From the NCBI GenBank assembly GCA_030144725.1, contig JASKMD010000026.1, positions 6,255,838 to 6,319,837 on the forward strand: a DNA stretch of 64,000 nt, written 5' to 3'. Positions 35,302 through 46,995 of the stretch are shown here, piece by piece. Both the position numbers and the translations under genes were made by a program. The notes beneath the pieces are model-generated. The model was not told the DNA's origin and did not search any database. It saw only the letters and a list, made by a program, of their open reading frames with translations. Origin of the DNA: Haematococcus lacustris (lineage: Eukaryota > Chlorophyta > Chlorophyceae > Chlamydomonadales > Haematococcaceae). Within the stretch, counting starts at the first letter, position 1. Each line of letters starts with the position of its first letter.

Positions 35302-35924
35302 CCTCTACAATGATGAGCTTGCAGCCAGGTTCGATTCCAACTCTTGCTTTATTTTGGTGTAGCATGAGGGCTGTGGGGTTCAGGAGTTGGAAATGGAATT
35401 GAGGAGTTGGAAATGCATGGTGCACGGTCCGTCTGCCAAGACACGTTTAAGTCCAGCTATTGAGCATACATCTTTGGCCATCTCATCGTCTGAGTCGACG
35501 ATGCAGCTTGCACAGTGTCGTCAATCTTACTTACGATGATAACTGGCTGGGCTCCTGGTGGTTGAACTTTACAGTGGCGCACACCATCTCATCCGTGCAG
35601 CGGTACCACTCGGCTTCACTCACATCCTCGTTCATCTGCACCATGTTGGGTTATGCATGGACCATGGTGTTTGTCACATACTGCACGCGCAATATTTGCA
35701 CACAGTTACGACAAGACCAGATGTAGCTTCCGTTTATGTAGCTTCCGTTTCTGTGTGATAGAGGGCTGTTAATATAGACCATATAGACTGTATCGGGGAA
35801 AGAGCAAGCTAGCCCTGCAGACACGCTAAAGGGTTAGTGCACTGGCAATAGGACAACTGACCTTGCTTACTGCAAGTTTGCTTGCTGCTTTGCTTGCCTC
35901 TTCTTGTGTTGTGCTATATATGCT
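35302..35924 (+). repeat. LINE 3' tail shared with the solo copy
   Basis: Aligns with 24164-24785 with few differences. It includes the same perfect B box (GGTTCGATTCC, 35328-35338) and ends in GTGCTATATATGCT. Confidence 0.85.
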
Positions 35925-35994
35925 ATTGCTAGAGCATTTGCATGCGCGCTGTCACATCTACCACGGCAGTCTGTATAGGGCCAGGCCTGAATTG
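35925..35994. repeat. Right 70-bp direct repeat flanking the LINE
   Basis: Identical to 27224-27293; see that entry. Confidence 0.8.
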
Positions 35995-36070
35995 CGGTGT
36001 ACGTTGTGGTTAGGGCGGTGAACTGACATGGCACGGGCTGGTGGTGATTGACATATGCAACTCCTGCAGG

Positions 36071-36450
36071 AAGTCTGTGTCAACATGGTGGCCTGTTGTG
36101 AGTCAGGTGACCAACCTGACCTGACCTTACCTGACCTGACGGATAGTCACGGTGGGGCACTGCTGCCCATGCATGCACACTGCTGAATCATGGCAGGTCT
36201 CCTCTGACCCACGGCTGTGTCGGTGATGTAGCTTGCTCAGTGTCGTTGTCCTTAGTTACAAAGATAAACACGCTTGGCTTCTGGTGCTTGACTCCTACTG
36301 TGGCGCACACCATCTCAACGGTGCAGCGCTATCACACTCAGATTTGCCAACGCTCACATCCCCATGCAACTATCTGCACTGTTTAAGGTGATGCATGGTG
36401 CTTGTCACATCTTGCATTTGCAACATTGGCATACAGTCATGACATGCCCC
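36071..36450 (+). mobile_element. Diverged relic of the LINE tail family
   Basis: 36225-36450 follows the LINE 3' tail order (GATGTAGCTTGCTCAGTGTC, GTGGCGCACACCATCTCA, CATGGTGCTTGTCACAT) with many changes. 36071-36110 repeats 23282-23321. Confidence 0.6.
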
Positions 36451-36599
36451 TGTAACATGTCCAGTAACGGCGAAGATGATGCCGATTGCCGCAGCCGACT
36501 TGCATCACTGTGATGTTTTTGTCGCCGTTGTGAGAATGCACAGTGGCAGTGTCTACATAGTTGCAGATGTGGAGACTGATGTGGATGATGTGCTCCATC

Positions 36600-37351
36600 T
36601 CATCTTTGAGTGCCGCTGCCAACCACTGTGGATGAGCCACCAATGCCTGCGCCCCCCGCGATCCCATTGCCCAGCAGGCTGCGGCGACCAATGCCACCTC
36701 TGCCTCCAGCACCGCCAGTCCCAGTGCCACCCGTCGCGATAGCCGTCCCAGCGTTGATGATGACAATGCCAGGGCCCACACCTGCACAACACAACGCAGT
36801 GCTTTGCTGGTGAGGGTGATGGGAAGGAGAGTCACTGTGCCCGGGCTGCTAGGCTGGGTGCGGGCAACAAGGGCGCGCAAGTCAGGGGCCAGGGTACGGG
36901 TAAGGTGCAAACATGCAGTGTGGGGCAGGGAGGGGCAGCAGAGGGCTGCAGGGCGTCAGGCCATGGCAGGGCAATGGCAGTGAGTGCCTACGCTGAGGTA
37001 GCAGTTGCGCCCCACACACCTCCACTGCCGCTGCACATGCCGGGGCACTTGTCTGGCACGCCTGGCCTGTTGCACTGGCTGGGTCCCCAGGAGGAGCACT
37101 CGATGGAGTCAGCAGCACGTACACCTGCAGAGACAGCAGGGCGGCCAGGGCAGAGCAGGCAGGGTGGGAGGAGCGCAGAGGGGTCATGGCGCTGAGCAAC
37201 CGCTGCTGTGACAGTTCCGGGCTGCACGCACAGTCGTCGCAGCAGCAGACAAGCACTGGTTGTGCTTACTTGGTGGCTGGCCGAGCAGGAGCAGGGCTGC
37301 AAGTGCCAGGCAGGCCAAGGTGGTAAAGGCGGAGCTGGAGGGTGTGCGCAT
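36600..37351 (-). CDS. Small secreted Cys- and Gly-rich protein, 122 residues
   Basis: Three exons: 37351-37270, 37124-37020, 36781-36600, phases matching. Residues 1-27 are a clear signal peptide (MRTPSSSAFTTLACLALAAL, more Leu, then GQPPS). Residues 28-62 hold four cysteines (IECSSWGPSQC, then DKCPGMC), a spacing suited to two disulfides. The rest is Gly-rich with regular GG pairs (GGTGTGGAGGRGG, GIAGGAGIGG) and ends GSGTQR. It probably goes to the cell wall or extracellular matrix (inference from the signal peptide and composition). No family recognised. Confidence 0.6.
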
Positions 37352-38278
37352 TTCCTCTGCTGCTTGCTTCAGCACGTTCTGCGCGGGTCGGTGCGAAACA
37401 GGCAGCAGGTGTATTGGAGCTGGGCTGAAGGCGGAAGGTGGCAGACAAGCCACAACGCAGGCTGCGCGTCACTGCGCCTGGCGGGTTGCAAGATTCCTCA
37501 TGTGATGGGTGAGCAGGAAACAGTGAGGCATACGCAGAGACCGACTGTGAGTCCCTTGTCGCGCATCGCTGCAGGAGATCTGCTCACCACGACACACCAG
37601 CCGCGCTCACCTGAACGTCTCCGAGCTCAAACTCCTGACACGGCTCTTGGATTGCTGCCTGATTCTTGCTCCAGGTAGAGCTGGACTTTGCCCGTCTGGG
37701 TATGTGAGGTGTGAGGGGGGGAAGCTACAGTGGAGCTGCCCGCTCTCGGGACCTGCAACCTTCCCACATCGCGTAACGTTCCCAACATTGCAACTTTTCC
37801 ACATCACGGCCTCATACTGCTGCGTGATTGCTCCAGGTGGCGCTGTTATCAGGGTTGCGGCTGGTCCCTACAGCTTTTTGAACCATTCGCGTGACTCCAG
37901 CGAGGTCTATACCCACCGTCGTATGTTGATGCATGCCAGCTGGGCACACTGATGGCCGTGTGCAAGCTAATTTCGGCAAGAGCCAGTGCTAAATGGGGAC
38001 AGCAACAGAAGTAGTAGCAGACAGCTGAGGAGAGAAGCAACAGTGTTGTTCCAAGCTGTCAAGCTTAACAACTGTTGGCACCTTGCTCTTGACTCAGAGC
38101 AAGCAACCCAACCTGCCCTGCCTACACAGTGTGTAGTCATCGTGGGAGTTATGATGGTGACTGAAGCTACAAGCGAGGGGGATTACCAGCAAAGCAATAC
38201 CATGTTTTCAAGTTGATTAGCTGCACAGCCACCTTGTGTGATCCCCTGGCCAGTCCCGTGCCAGCCTGCATGCCAATG
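37352..38278. other. Intergenic, no gene seen
   Basis: Between two minus-strand genes. It should contain the promoter of the secreted protein gene and the 3' UTR of DEP1. No repeat or coding pattern was recognised. Confidence 0.35.
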
Positions 38279-41200
38279 CTATGCTGACAGCAACTTCTGA
38301 ACAGAGTCAACCACGGCAAAGCCGTGGCCTTCGGGCAGCGGAGCATTGCCCGGCCGAGTCACTAACACTGCCCGCCACCCTGCCGCGGATGCCGCCTGTG
38401 CCTCAGCCAGCAAGTCCGTTGCGAAAACAATTTCGACAGGCGAATCGACGCCCAGGGACAGTGCGATGTCCTTGTAACTGGCGGGCAACGTCTTCGCACC
38501 GCTGGTGGTGTCGAAGAAGCCTGATAGGTACGGCCGCATGTCGCCCGCCTGCGCCATCCAACGTGCATGCGCTCAGCATATCATCGACGCCAGCCCTAGG
38601 TTATGACCGCCATTGAAGGTGTCGGTGGTGCAAAACCCACTATGGGGCGCCAGACTTTCATCGTGGTGAGGCGCTGACCGCGCAGCCACCCGCACCACGA
38701 AGCTGGTGATCAACCCCTTACCTGAGAGTGCGCAAAAAACATCCGCTGCGCTTCGCGAGACCCCGACGAGTAGATGTATGTTTTCAAACCCAGTGAGCGC
38801 CACTCCACCAGGGCGTCCGGAACGTCGCGGTACAATTCCGCCCGCATCTGCGACCGTTGATGCGCATCACCACTATTCATTGACGAGAATTGCCGCGCTC
38901 AACTTCACAGCACCTGGCTTCAGTACATGCTGCTCCCTGCCAAGCCCGCACTGGATTAGCCATCGCTTGGCACTGACCTTTCCTTGCTGGAAGCCTGACT
39001 GCCACACATGACCTTGCAGCTGCTTGAGCGCCCCGACCTTGCGGTCCGCACAAATGGCAGCCTCTACCCAGGCCACCACTGCCTTAATGACAGCCTCCTG
39101 GCCCTGAGCCGGCTCGGGGATGGTTAGGCCGGCAGCAGAGCTCTCAGCGGCATCGGTGGCTGCCTGGTGCAGCAGCAGCAGGAGGCGGAGATCAGCTGAT
39201 GCTCTAATGGCAGGGTCAACCCTATCAATCAGTTCCCACCGAGTTGTGTCCACACCAGCTGGAGCAGCTGACCTCAACCCCGCGGCCATGCAATATTGCA
39301 CTCCATGTCCCTGCGCCACCTGCAGCTCCCCCACCTCACCCTGATGGCCGGCTGCCTGAGCGTCCCCACCTTAGTCTGTGTGCTCACAGCCTGACAGGAG
39401 GGTCAGCAGCAGCAGCCAGGGGCCAGGACAAAAAGGGGGAAATGGGAAAAAGGGCCCAGACAAAAAGAATAAAAAACAAAAAGGACAGAAAGGGGCCGGG
39501 AGACTTGCTCCCGTGTGGCACTGCCCAGCGGCCCACCTGCTGCCGGATGAGCTGGATGTCCTCCTGGGTCTCGCTAGACGCATAGCTGGCCTCCAGGAAG
39601 GCACGAGTGTGCGCCTGGGCGTAGGGAAACATGACCTGGGAGGAGAAGCACCAGCACCGCACACTGCTCCTCCATCTCCTCCTCCCCGCCATTGCTGTTC
39701 CATTGCTTGCCAAACCTCCCTCTTCACATGTGTTTTTGCCTTTTTGCCCTTGTTTCCTTTGTCCTGCCCTCCCACGATGTTCTTAAGCGGTGCTGCCAGC
39801 CTGCCTTTCACTCCCCATAAACGTCTCCTCCCATTCACTCCCTCCTCTTCCCCTCCCTGCCCCCGCGCCGCACCTCCTTCACAAAGCTGATTGGCGCCAC
39901 CGTGCCTTCAATGTCCAGCACCACGGCGGTGGGCAGGCTGCGAGTGGCTGCACCATGGAGGGCCATGCGGGCCTTCTTGGGAGCAGGGGTGCTGCCATCA
40001 TGCGCATGGCCGTTCTGCGCATGCACACTCATGCATGACACGAGTGGGCCTTCCTCCCCAGCAGCCACATAAGATGCTGGTGGGTTTGAGGTGTGCTGTG
40101 CTGTATGATGTACTGCGGGAATGACACCCTGCCACACAAACTCTGCAGCATGTTCCCAGCTTTCTGGAGACGAAGTCCATGGTGCATACAACGTCAACCA
40201 ACCCAGCCCATCAGCCGGTCAAGTTCTGCTCAGCAGCCCAGCAGTCACGCTAGGCTGTACTCCTGCACCAGTGGCAAAGCCTGCCTCACCCTGTGCACCT
40301 TACAATGCAGTGGGGCCGGGTGGCGTCAGCACACCTGCTGCTGCCCCTGCCACGCCATCAAGCACTGCTAACTGCTAGTAAATGCTGACTGCCATCAGCT
40401 ATTGCTGGCTTCTGATCAGGACATCCCGCCCTTCTTCCCATCATCACCACCAGGCATACCAGGCCTGGTGCCAAACCATGCAGCAGGCTGCAGCGCTGGC
40501 GGCAGCTGCTCAGCTAGGCTTGGCACATTAAGGACGAACGATCACCAAGGGGCACTGCAAGTCAGGCCGGCCCCTTCCTGCATGTCAGGCCGCCCCATCG
40601 CTGCAGCTCAGGCAGCTGGGACTGTGACGACAGCTAGGTGAGGTGGGTAGTGCTGCTCACTTCTGTCTTGCTCACTGAGGTGGGTAGTGCTGCAGGGGCG
40701 GGCAGAGGCGGCGGGGCAGGGGGCTTGCTGGCATCCATGCCCAGCTTGCGCATCTCCACCGCAGCCTGCAACCAGCAGCTTGACAGGACTGAGGTCGGGC
40801 ATGTAAGCCAAGAAAGCAAGCAGCTGGTGACGCAAGCGAGGTTTGCTGCATGTATGTTATCAGGCATGTGGCGGTTAGGCAACCAGCAGGTGATGGCAGC
40901 AGCGGCAGCAGGTGGTGAAGGCCGTGGTGGGGTCGTGGGGTCGTCAGGGGCAATGCCATGCAGCCACCTTGCAGGTAATCCAGCACAGGGCAGCTTACAA
41001 GCGGGGACAAGGTGGAGGGGTTGGGGGTGAGGACAAGGGACACAAAGGATGACCTAATGTCAGGCAGGGTGTAACAAAAGAGTGAAGTACCCCGCCCCTG
41101 CTGCTACCTGGAACAGGTAGTCGTAGCACTCCGCCTGAGTCTTGGCCTGGATCCAGTCCTTGCCCCACACATACACACCTGGCCAGGTAGGTGGCAGCAG

Positions 41201-44200
41201 TGGCCATCAGGGCGTGAGGGAAAAGGCCTCCAGAGCATTGCCAGCATTGCTCAGGGGGCTACCAGGCTCGACCACTGCTGGCTCTCTTACGTCCACGGCC
41301 TGCACTAGGCTGGTGCTATTTAATTTGAATTTGACATGGAGGTTAAAATTGCTCTGCTGGTTATGTTGTGATTTCTTTGTTCAAGTCACCGTGCGGCATG
41401 CGTGTGTCGAGCTTCAAACCACCACTGCTCTGTGCTAAGTGTTGAAGAGGTGCTGGCCAGCAGCGAAGTGGCTGTCTGGCTATCAGCGGGTATGAAATGG
41501 TGAGCTAGAGATCATATGCAGCGCGGTAGTGAAGCTATAGTCATGAACTGGGGTGTACACAGTAAGGTTCCTAATCCGGTTAGGCCTATATTGGCCGTTC
41601 TCCCATTTCCGCCCTTCAAAACGCGTGCCTTCTTTCATACACGATCGTTGAAGGTTGTGAGGATGGTGTGAGTCGGTTTGGGGCGGACTATCGCGTTTTG
41701 TCGGCTGAGATGTGGCTGTCGCCGGTCACGCCCGTTTGAACCCTACCGGCCGTTAAGGCCCCGCGTGCACGAGCGCGACGAGTTACCCATGCGAGCGCCG
41801 CCCTTCTAGACACCTTGGTGGGTACCCAATGTAGCACAGCTAGTGCGCTTCTATCTTCTGCTACCCTTTGGCCGCAGCCTTGCGTCGAAAGTATTCTTTC
41901 TAAGCTCGCATGTCATTTTTTTGGCCACATGTGCCCAGGTCCTACCACACACCACCAGCCCCTATGGCCAAATCGACCACTGGTGCTTCTCGACAGTCCA
42001 GCTTGGCTCAAGACAGCGCAAGCGAGAGGCCCAAAAGGCTCTTGGCAGCTGCTGGTGCTTACTTGAAGGTCAAGAGGGGCCAGCCACAGCCATCCATGGC
42101 AGCTGTGGCCCAGGAACATGGCGTTCCATACACCACCCTCCTCAGAGTCATCAAGCGGGGTGGGGTGATTGCAAAACGTGGGCGCCCAACAGCTTTGTCA
42201 GCTGTGGAAGAGGAGCAGCTGCGGGACTTGGTAGTGAGGGGCCAGCAGCAGGGTGTGGGGGTCACCAAGACAGCATTGCTTGCAGCTGTGAGGACGACGC
42301 AGCGGGTCACGGAGCGCAAGGGTAAAGTGGGCCCCTTCAAGGGGAAGGCCCCTGGCAAGAATTGGCGTCAGGGGTTCATGCGGCATTTAGTTATAATTAT
42401 TTACTTGAAATATATAATAAAAAACCGATAACAATACATGTCGGGCGGCATTTGAGAAGAGCGTGCACTTGAGAAATGGCTTTCACCCCCCAGACAAGGA
42501 TAACATGCTAGCAGCAGCAGCAGCCAGCATGGAGGGTGGCAAGCAGCAACCAAAAATCAAACCCTGGGTCCCCTTGACAGTCGACGCCGCAATGTTGCGT
42601 GTTGCAGCTCAGCGATCAGCCCAACCGCGGCCCAGCTTACGTTCCCCAAGAGAGGATAGGTTATATTTCATGCATGAGGTGGTTGCTGAGGTAGCAAAGA
42701 AAGCTGCAAAGGCCAGCAAGCGATCTTGCAAGTAGCATGCTTGCATGTCCATGTGTACAGTTTTGAGTGCCTCTGGACTGCCACTGGATCATGTTTTTGA
42801 CGAGCTGCTGGCTTTGATAGGGGCGTTGGGATGGGTAGCTGCTTCTACAAAAGTTGTGGTGCCAATCTATAAGTAGGTGGACAGGAGGAACGACATGTTC
42901 ACATTAGGGGACTTTCAGTGTAAAACTGGTTTTTTGGGGGTACGGTGCTAAAACATGTCATATCTTTGCTGCTATTGGGCATAAGGAGACGATTGAGGGC
43001 ACTGTGGAGAGCTGATATGAAGGGTTGCACGGCTATGTGCTCAGCTACCATAAATGTACCGAAATGGAGCAGCAATGGGCCTGAGACGCCAAAAATTGTT
43101 CACATTAGGAACCTTACTGTGTAGGCACTAGGGTGGGGTATGGCCAAACCAGGAATGCCCGCCCCTCCATGGCCTCCATTGCGCCCTGCCTGCCCCTGCC
43201 CCTGCCCCTGCCCCTGCCCCTGCCCCTGCCCCTGCCCCTGCCCCTGCCCCTGCCCCTGCCCCTGCCCCTGCCCCTGCCCCTGCCCCTGCCCCTGCCCCTG
43301 CCCCTGCCCCTGCCCCTGCCCTATCACCCACACTACGAGATGGCCAGTGTTGCTGCTAGCCGCTAGCACCATGCAAGGACCTAAGCATGACAGGGGGCAG
43401 ACAGGAGGCATGAGGCGGAGAGGTCAGGTAGTGGGCAGCTGTGGTGGGAGGTGGGTAGGAAGGGTAAAAGGGGGAAGAGGGCAGGAGGGGTAGGGTGGGA
43501 GGAGGAGGGGAAGGAGGGGTAGGAGGGGGGTAGGACAGTGGTAGGAGGGGTGAAGGGGGCGTCTCTGTGGCAGCAAGGGGGTGAATGGCACGGTGCTGGG
43601 CAGCAGGGCACCTTGACGCAGTGCAGGTCATGGACGACCAGCTGCTGCTGCTCCCCTGCTGCTGCTCCCCTGCTGCTGCTCCCCTGCTGCTGCTCCCCTG
43701 CTGCTGCTCCCCTGCTGCTGCTCCCCTGCTGCTGCTCCCCTGCTGCTGCTCCCCTGCTGCTGCTCCCCTGCTGCTGCACCCCTGCTGCTGCTCCCCTGCT
43801 GCTGCTCCCCTGCTGCTGCTCCCCTGCTGCTGCACCCCTGCTGCTGCTCCCCTGCTGCTGCTCCCCTGCTGCTGCACCCCTGCTGCTGCACCCCTGCTGC
43901 TGCACCCCTGCTGCTGCTCCCCTGCTGCTGCACCCCTGCTGCTGCACCCCTGCTGCTGCACCCCTGCTGCTGCTCCCCTGCTGCTGCACCCCTGCTGCTG
44001 CACCCCTGCTGCTGCTCCCCTGCTGCTGCACCCCTGCTGCTGCACCCCTGCTGCTGCTCCCCTGCTGCTGCACCCCTGCTGCTGCTCCCCTGCTGCTGCT
44101 CCCCTGCTGCTGCTCCCCTGCTGCTGCACCCCTGCTGCTGCACCCCTGCTGCTGCTCCCCTGCTGCTGCACCCCTGCTGCTGCACCCCTGCTGCTGCACC

Positions 44201-44890
44201 CCTGCTGCTGCACCCCTGCTGCTGCACCCCTGCTGCTGCACCCCTGCTGCTGCTCCCCTGCTGCTGCTCCCCTGCTGCTGCTCCCCTGCTGCTGCACCCC
44301 TGCTGCTGCTCCCCTGCTGCTGCTCCCCTGCTGCTGCTCCCCTGCTGCTGCACCCCTGCTGCTGCTCCCCTGCTGCTGCACCCCTGCTGCTGCACCCCTG
44401 CTGCTGCTCCCCTGCTGCTGCACCCCTGCTGCTGCACCCCTGCTGCTGCACCCCTGCTGCTGCACCCCTGCTGCTGCACCCCTGCTGCTGCACCCCTGCT
44501 GCTGCACCCCTGCTGCTGCTCCCCTGCTGCTGCACCCCTGCTGCTGCACCCCTGCTGCTGCTCCCCTGCTGCTGCTCCCCTGCTGCTGCCTGGCCCGGAC
44601 CAAGTCCAAGTGAAGCACCCACCCACCATGGCGGCGCACCAGCACAGCCTGGGATTGCGGGTACTCAGCGATGGCTTGGCGCAGCCGGTCCGTGAGCTCA
44701 CACTCCCGGGCTGTGTTCTCAATGATGGGCACCACACAGTTGCCGTAGAAGCCGTGGCCTTCGATGCCCTGGGAGGGTGGGTGGCAGCGGCTGGGCAGGG
44801 CAACCGTGGCTAGGCGGCAGAGGGCTGCTGCACACGGCGCTACCGGCCAGGCGGACAGCCTGCCTGTTTTCAGGGGCCACCTGGTCCTGT

Positions 44891-44921
<31 letters not shown>

Positions 44922-46281
44922 CAGGGGAGGAAGCTGTGAGGGGTCTAGGGACCTAAGGAGGAGCAGCTAGGGGCCTGGTGAGCCCCGCACAGAGTTGTGT
45001 TGAAGCAGGGTGTGCTAGGCACAGCCAGCCCATCAGGCTTAGTGCTTTACTGTGTTTATGAGCCCCGCACAGTTGGCATGGTGCCTGGCTCCCTTGCAGA
45101 GCTGGCATACTGCCATGCTGAGCTACAATGCTGGGGCTGCCAGGGTGTCATGCGAGGTTGCATGGGGGCTGGCATGAGGCGCTGGCTGATGCCCAACTTG
45201 CTGCGCTGACGGCCTGGGTGTGGCGCTGGGTGTGTGCCCTGGGCTCATTGCCAGCACCATCCCCATTGCCATGGGGGCATGGGCTGCAAGCACTTGTTCT
45301 TCTCTCCTTCCCTCCTCCGTGTTGTCTGCTTGCATGGCCAGCCCATGCAGCAGGAGCTCGTAGCATGGCACCGCAAGCTCCATTGTAGGCGCCCAGGTGA
45401 ATGACAGCACAGCAGCACGGTGCAGTGCAGGCGCTGGGTCACACCTTGATCATCTCGATGTGTGTGACCTTGAACTCGGTGGCATCAGGGTCTAGCAGGG
45501 TGGCCAGCAGCGCATTGACGCTGTGACCATGGATGACGGCGCCGGCGCCACGCAGCTCATATGCCTGCTCACAGCCCGCAGGGGACACCAGCTCAGCCAG
45601 TGCCGCTGACAATGCAGTGGCAGCAGCAGCAGCAGCAGTGGCAGTGGTGGCGGATATGGCCACGCCAACAGCAGGAGTGGTGGCTGCACAAGGTACGGCA
45701 GAGAGTTTTAGCTGTGTCGTTCCACATGATGAACTCTGACATGCCTTACATGCATCTGCTTGCATGCCTTCCCCCCCAATCCTCAACGCCTGGGTTGCCT
45801 GCTATTCTACTGGGTGCAAAGGCTGTCTGCCCAGTCAGCAGCTTGGGCAAGGCGCATGGTGCTGCGCTGAAGCCTTACCGCCATGAAAAGGGGCGAGCAC
45901 TCGCTGAGTTTAGGGGGCCTGGCAGGCGGGGGCTTGGCTGCTGGAGTGTGCAGCACTGTGCCTGCTGTGTCCAACACAAACATGTCATCTGGCTGCATGC
46001 GCTCCTTCTGCACTCCACTGGGAGCCATCACGATGTGTTCTGAAATACACAGAAACAGGGCAGGCAGCGACAAAGGGCTGTGGCCGGGACAGTGGGTATG
46101 GACTGGGCTAACGTTAGCATCGCACAGGAGCTAGCATCGGGCATTAAGCCGGACCTGGTGTCGGCTTTATGCTAATTCCGCCGCCTGTGCCGCCCACCCA
46201 GCCCATCTTGTATAGGCTGGCGCACAGATCGCAAATAAGAGCCTTCGCATCCTCTACAGCGGCGGGAAAGGGTGTTGCCAT
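38279..46281 (-). CDS. DEP1: DEP1: fused methylthioribulose-1-phosphate dehydratase and enolase-phosphatase
   Basis: Eleven exons: 46281-46155, 46039-45879, 45564-45445, 44768-44627, 41178-41108, 40765-40676, 40095-39874, 39635-39537, 39163-38978, 38847-38722, 38548-38279; 537 residues. It runs three consecutive steps of the methionine salvage cycle: MtnB-type dehydration, then enolisation and dephosphorylation (MtnC/E1). The MtnB half (1-~215) has the N-terminal [31 protein letters not shown] (zinc His pair), IEMIKGIEGHG, VLVRRHG and [15 protein letters not shown]. After a Pro/Ala linker, the HAD phosphatase half (~285-537) has [15 protein letters not shown] (nucleophile Asp), [10 protein letters not shown] (Lys), [11 protein letters not shown] and [12 protein letters not shown]. 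The fused form is that of plants and algae. The exon 7 acceptor in the linker is the least certain border. Intron 4 (3.4 kb) is loaded with repeats. Confidence 0.92.
41556..43123 (+). mobile_element. Tc1/mariner-pogo type DNA transposon, internally deleted
   Basis: Perfect 18-bp terminal inverted repeats (CACAGTAAGGTTCCTAAT at 41558-41575, its complement at 43104-43121) are flanked on both sides by TA (41556-41557 and 43122-43123). It sits in DEP1 intron 4 in the opposite orientation. It carries two remnants of a transposase ORF with an AT-rich junction between them. Confidence 0.88.
41964..42735 (+). pseudogene. Pogo/Tigger-like transposase remnant
   Basis: The first part (41964-42431) reads [12 protein letters not shown], then a psq/CENP-B-like helix-turn-helix ([20 protein letters not shown], with [20 protein letters not shown]) and ends in [10 protein letters not shown], where such transposases enter the DDE core. 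It then runs into AT-rich sequence and stops. The second part (about 42460-42735) reads [14 protein letters not shown] and a Lys/Ala-rich tail, like a C-terminus. The whole catalytic DDE core is missing. Confidence 0.72.
43191..43322. repeat. CCCCTG hexamer microsatellite
   Basis: About 21 tandem perfect CCCCTG units in DEP1 intron 4, the same unit as inside LINE ORF1. Confidence 0.95.
43645..44590. repeat. 14-bp minisatellite, ~67 copies
   Basis: Unit CCCCTGCTGCTGCT, with a T/A alternative at one site (CTCC or CACC). Because 14 is not a multiple of three and the unit has no stop in any frame, it opens frames of 340-460 codons on both strands. These are artefacts inside DEP1 intron 4. Confidence 0.95.
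44891..44922. repeat. GT dinucleotide microsatellite
   Basis: A run of GT units with one early interruption, in DEP1 intron 3. Confidence 0.85.
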
Positions 46282-46995
46282 CGTTTCTCAACGGATTTTT
46301 ATACGGATACGGAGCAAGGCTTGATCCTAATCTACATGCATGCTAATGCTCACACGCATTTACTTCCACCACATTTACTTATTTACGCATCTACTTATCA
46401 CCGCTCTCGCAACTTCTGATCCCTACAGCCCTCATGCAGCACCAATATAAAGTACGACTTGTAGTCAAGTATAGGCTGTGAGCTCATTGTTGTAAAGGCT
46501 ACTGCTACTGTGCCTGATGCCCACTTCAGCTCAGCCATTCTGGTCTGTGTGCCTGTAGCTAGAGCCCCTTTGTGAGGGTTTGATATATGTTTTGTCACAC
46601 TGTGGAAGGTACACAAGGTGAACTCGTCAATCTTTACCAACAGCTGGCAGCCGTTGTATCCCAGCCTGACCTCCTGCGTCTCCTCACAGAGCTATCAGCA
46701 CCACTGTAGCAATGAGATGGGAATTAAATGCGTGTAATTGGAGTTTGGAAGCAAATAATGCTCGTGTTTGCAACTACTGCATGCTGCAGTCCGCTGTCCG
46801 TAGCTGGGATATTTCAAAACTGTGGGCAATGCCTTGTTGACGTGGCAGCACACATACTGGTGTTTGCGAAAGACACATCGATGCAATAGGTTCCTCATAG
46901 AACGACCAGCGTAGCAAGGAGCTGGGAGCCCAATAAACCTAGCGTTTTTAGACCAGTGGCCACCGGTCGCTTGCTGACACGTGCTTGAACGGGCG
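46282..46995. promoter_or_regulatory. Divergent upstream region of DEP1 and ETFB, with an old repeat
   Basis: 714 bp between head-to-head starts. 46430-46625 matches the reverse complement of ~24078-24260 (shared TGCCCACTTCAGCTCAGCC and CATGCnnCACCAAnATAAAG), a degenerate member of the SINE-like family. Confidence 0.5.

Larger units (their letters stand above)
27294..35924 (+). mobile_element. Near full-length non-LTR retrotransposon (LINE)
   Basis: An 8.6-kb element bounded by the 70-bp repeats: a ~450-bp 5' region, ORF1 (27747-30224), a broken ORF2 (30206-35000) and a ~920-bp 3' UTR. It has no LTRs and no poly(A) tail. ORF2 has an apurinic-type endonuclease, a reverse transcriptase and a C-terminal zinc knuckle, typical of endonuclease-bearing LINEs. 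Its 3' end is reused in the copies at 24164-24785 and, diverged, at 36225-36450. Confidence 0.9.

Noticed and set aside
24168..35924. LTR retrotransposon with 620-bp LTRs
   Set aside because: The two direct repeats do not flank the coding part symmetrically: the left one is 2.5 kb before the true 5' end, and the right one is the 3' UTR. The ORFs are LINE-type with no integrase or protease.
43356..44803. Reading frames of 340-460 codons on both strands with Cys/Leu/Pro or Gln/Ser/Gly repeats
   Set aside because: All are produced by the stop-free 14-bp minisatellite in DEP1 intron 4; the same satellite opens the other strand equally. Only the short flanking DEP1 exon is coding.
45565..45683. 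Ala/Thr-rich frame before DEP1 exon 3 as an insert in the MtnB domain
   Set aside because: The acceptor just before [15 protein letters not shown] keeps phase with exon 2 and matches the family without an insert; the upstream acceptor breaks the phase.
46398..46640. 80-codon minus-strand frame upstream of DEP1
   Set aside because: It coincides with the degraded repeat matching 24078-24260 and does not join to DEP1 exon 1, which starts at 46281 with a good MtnB N-terminus.
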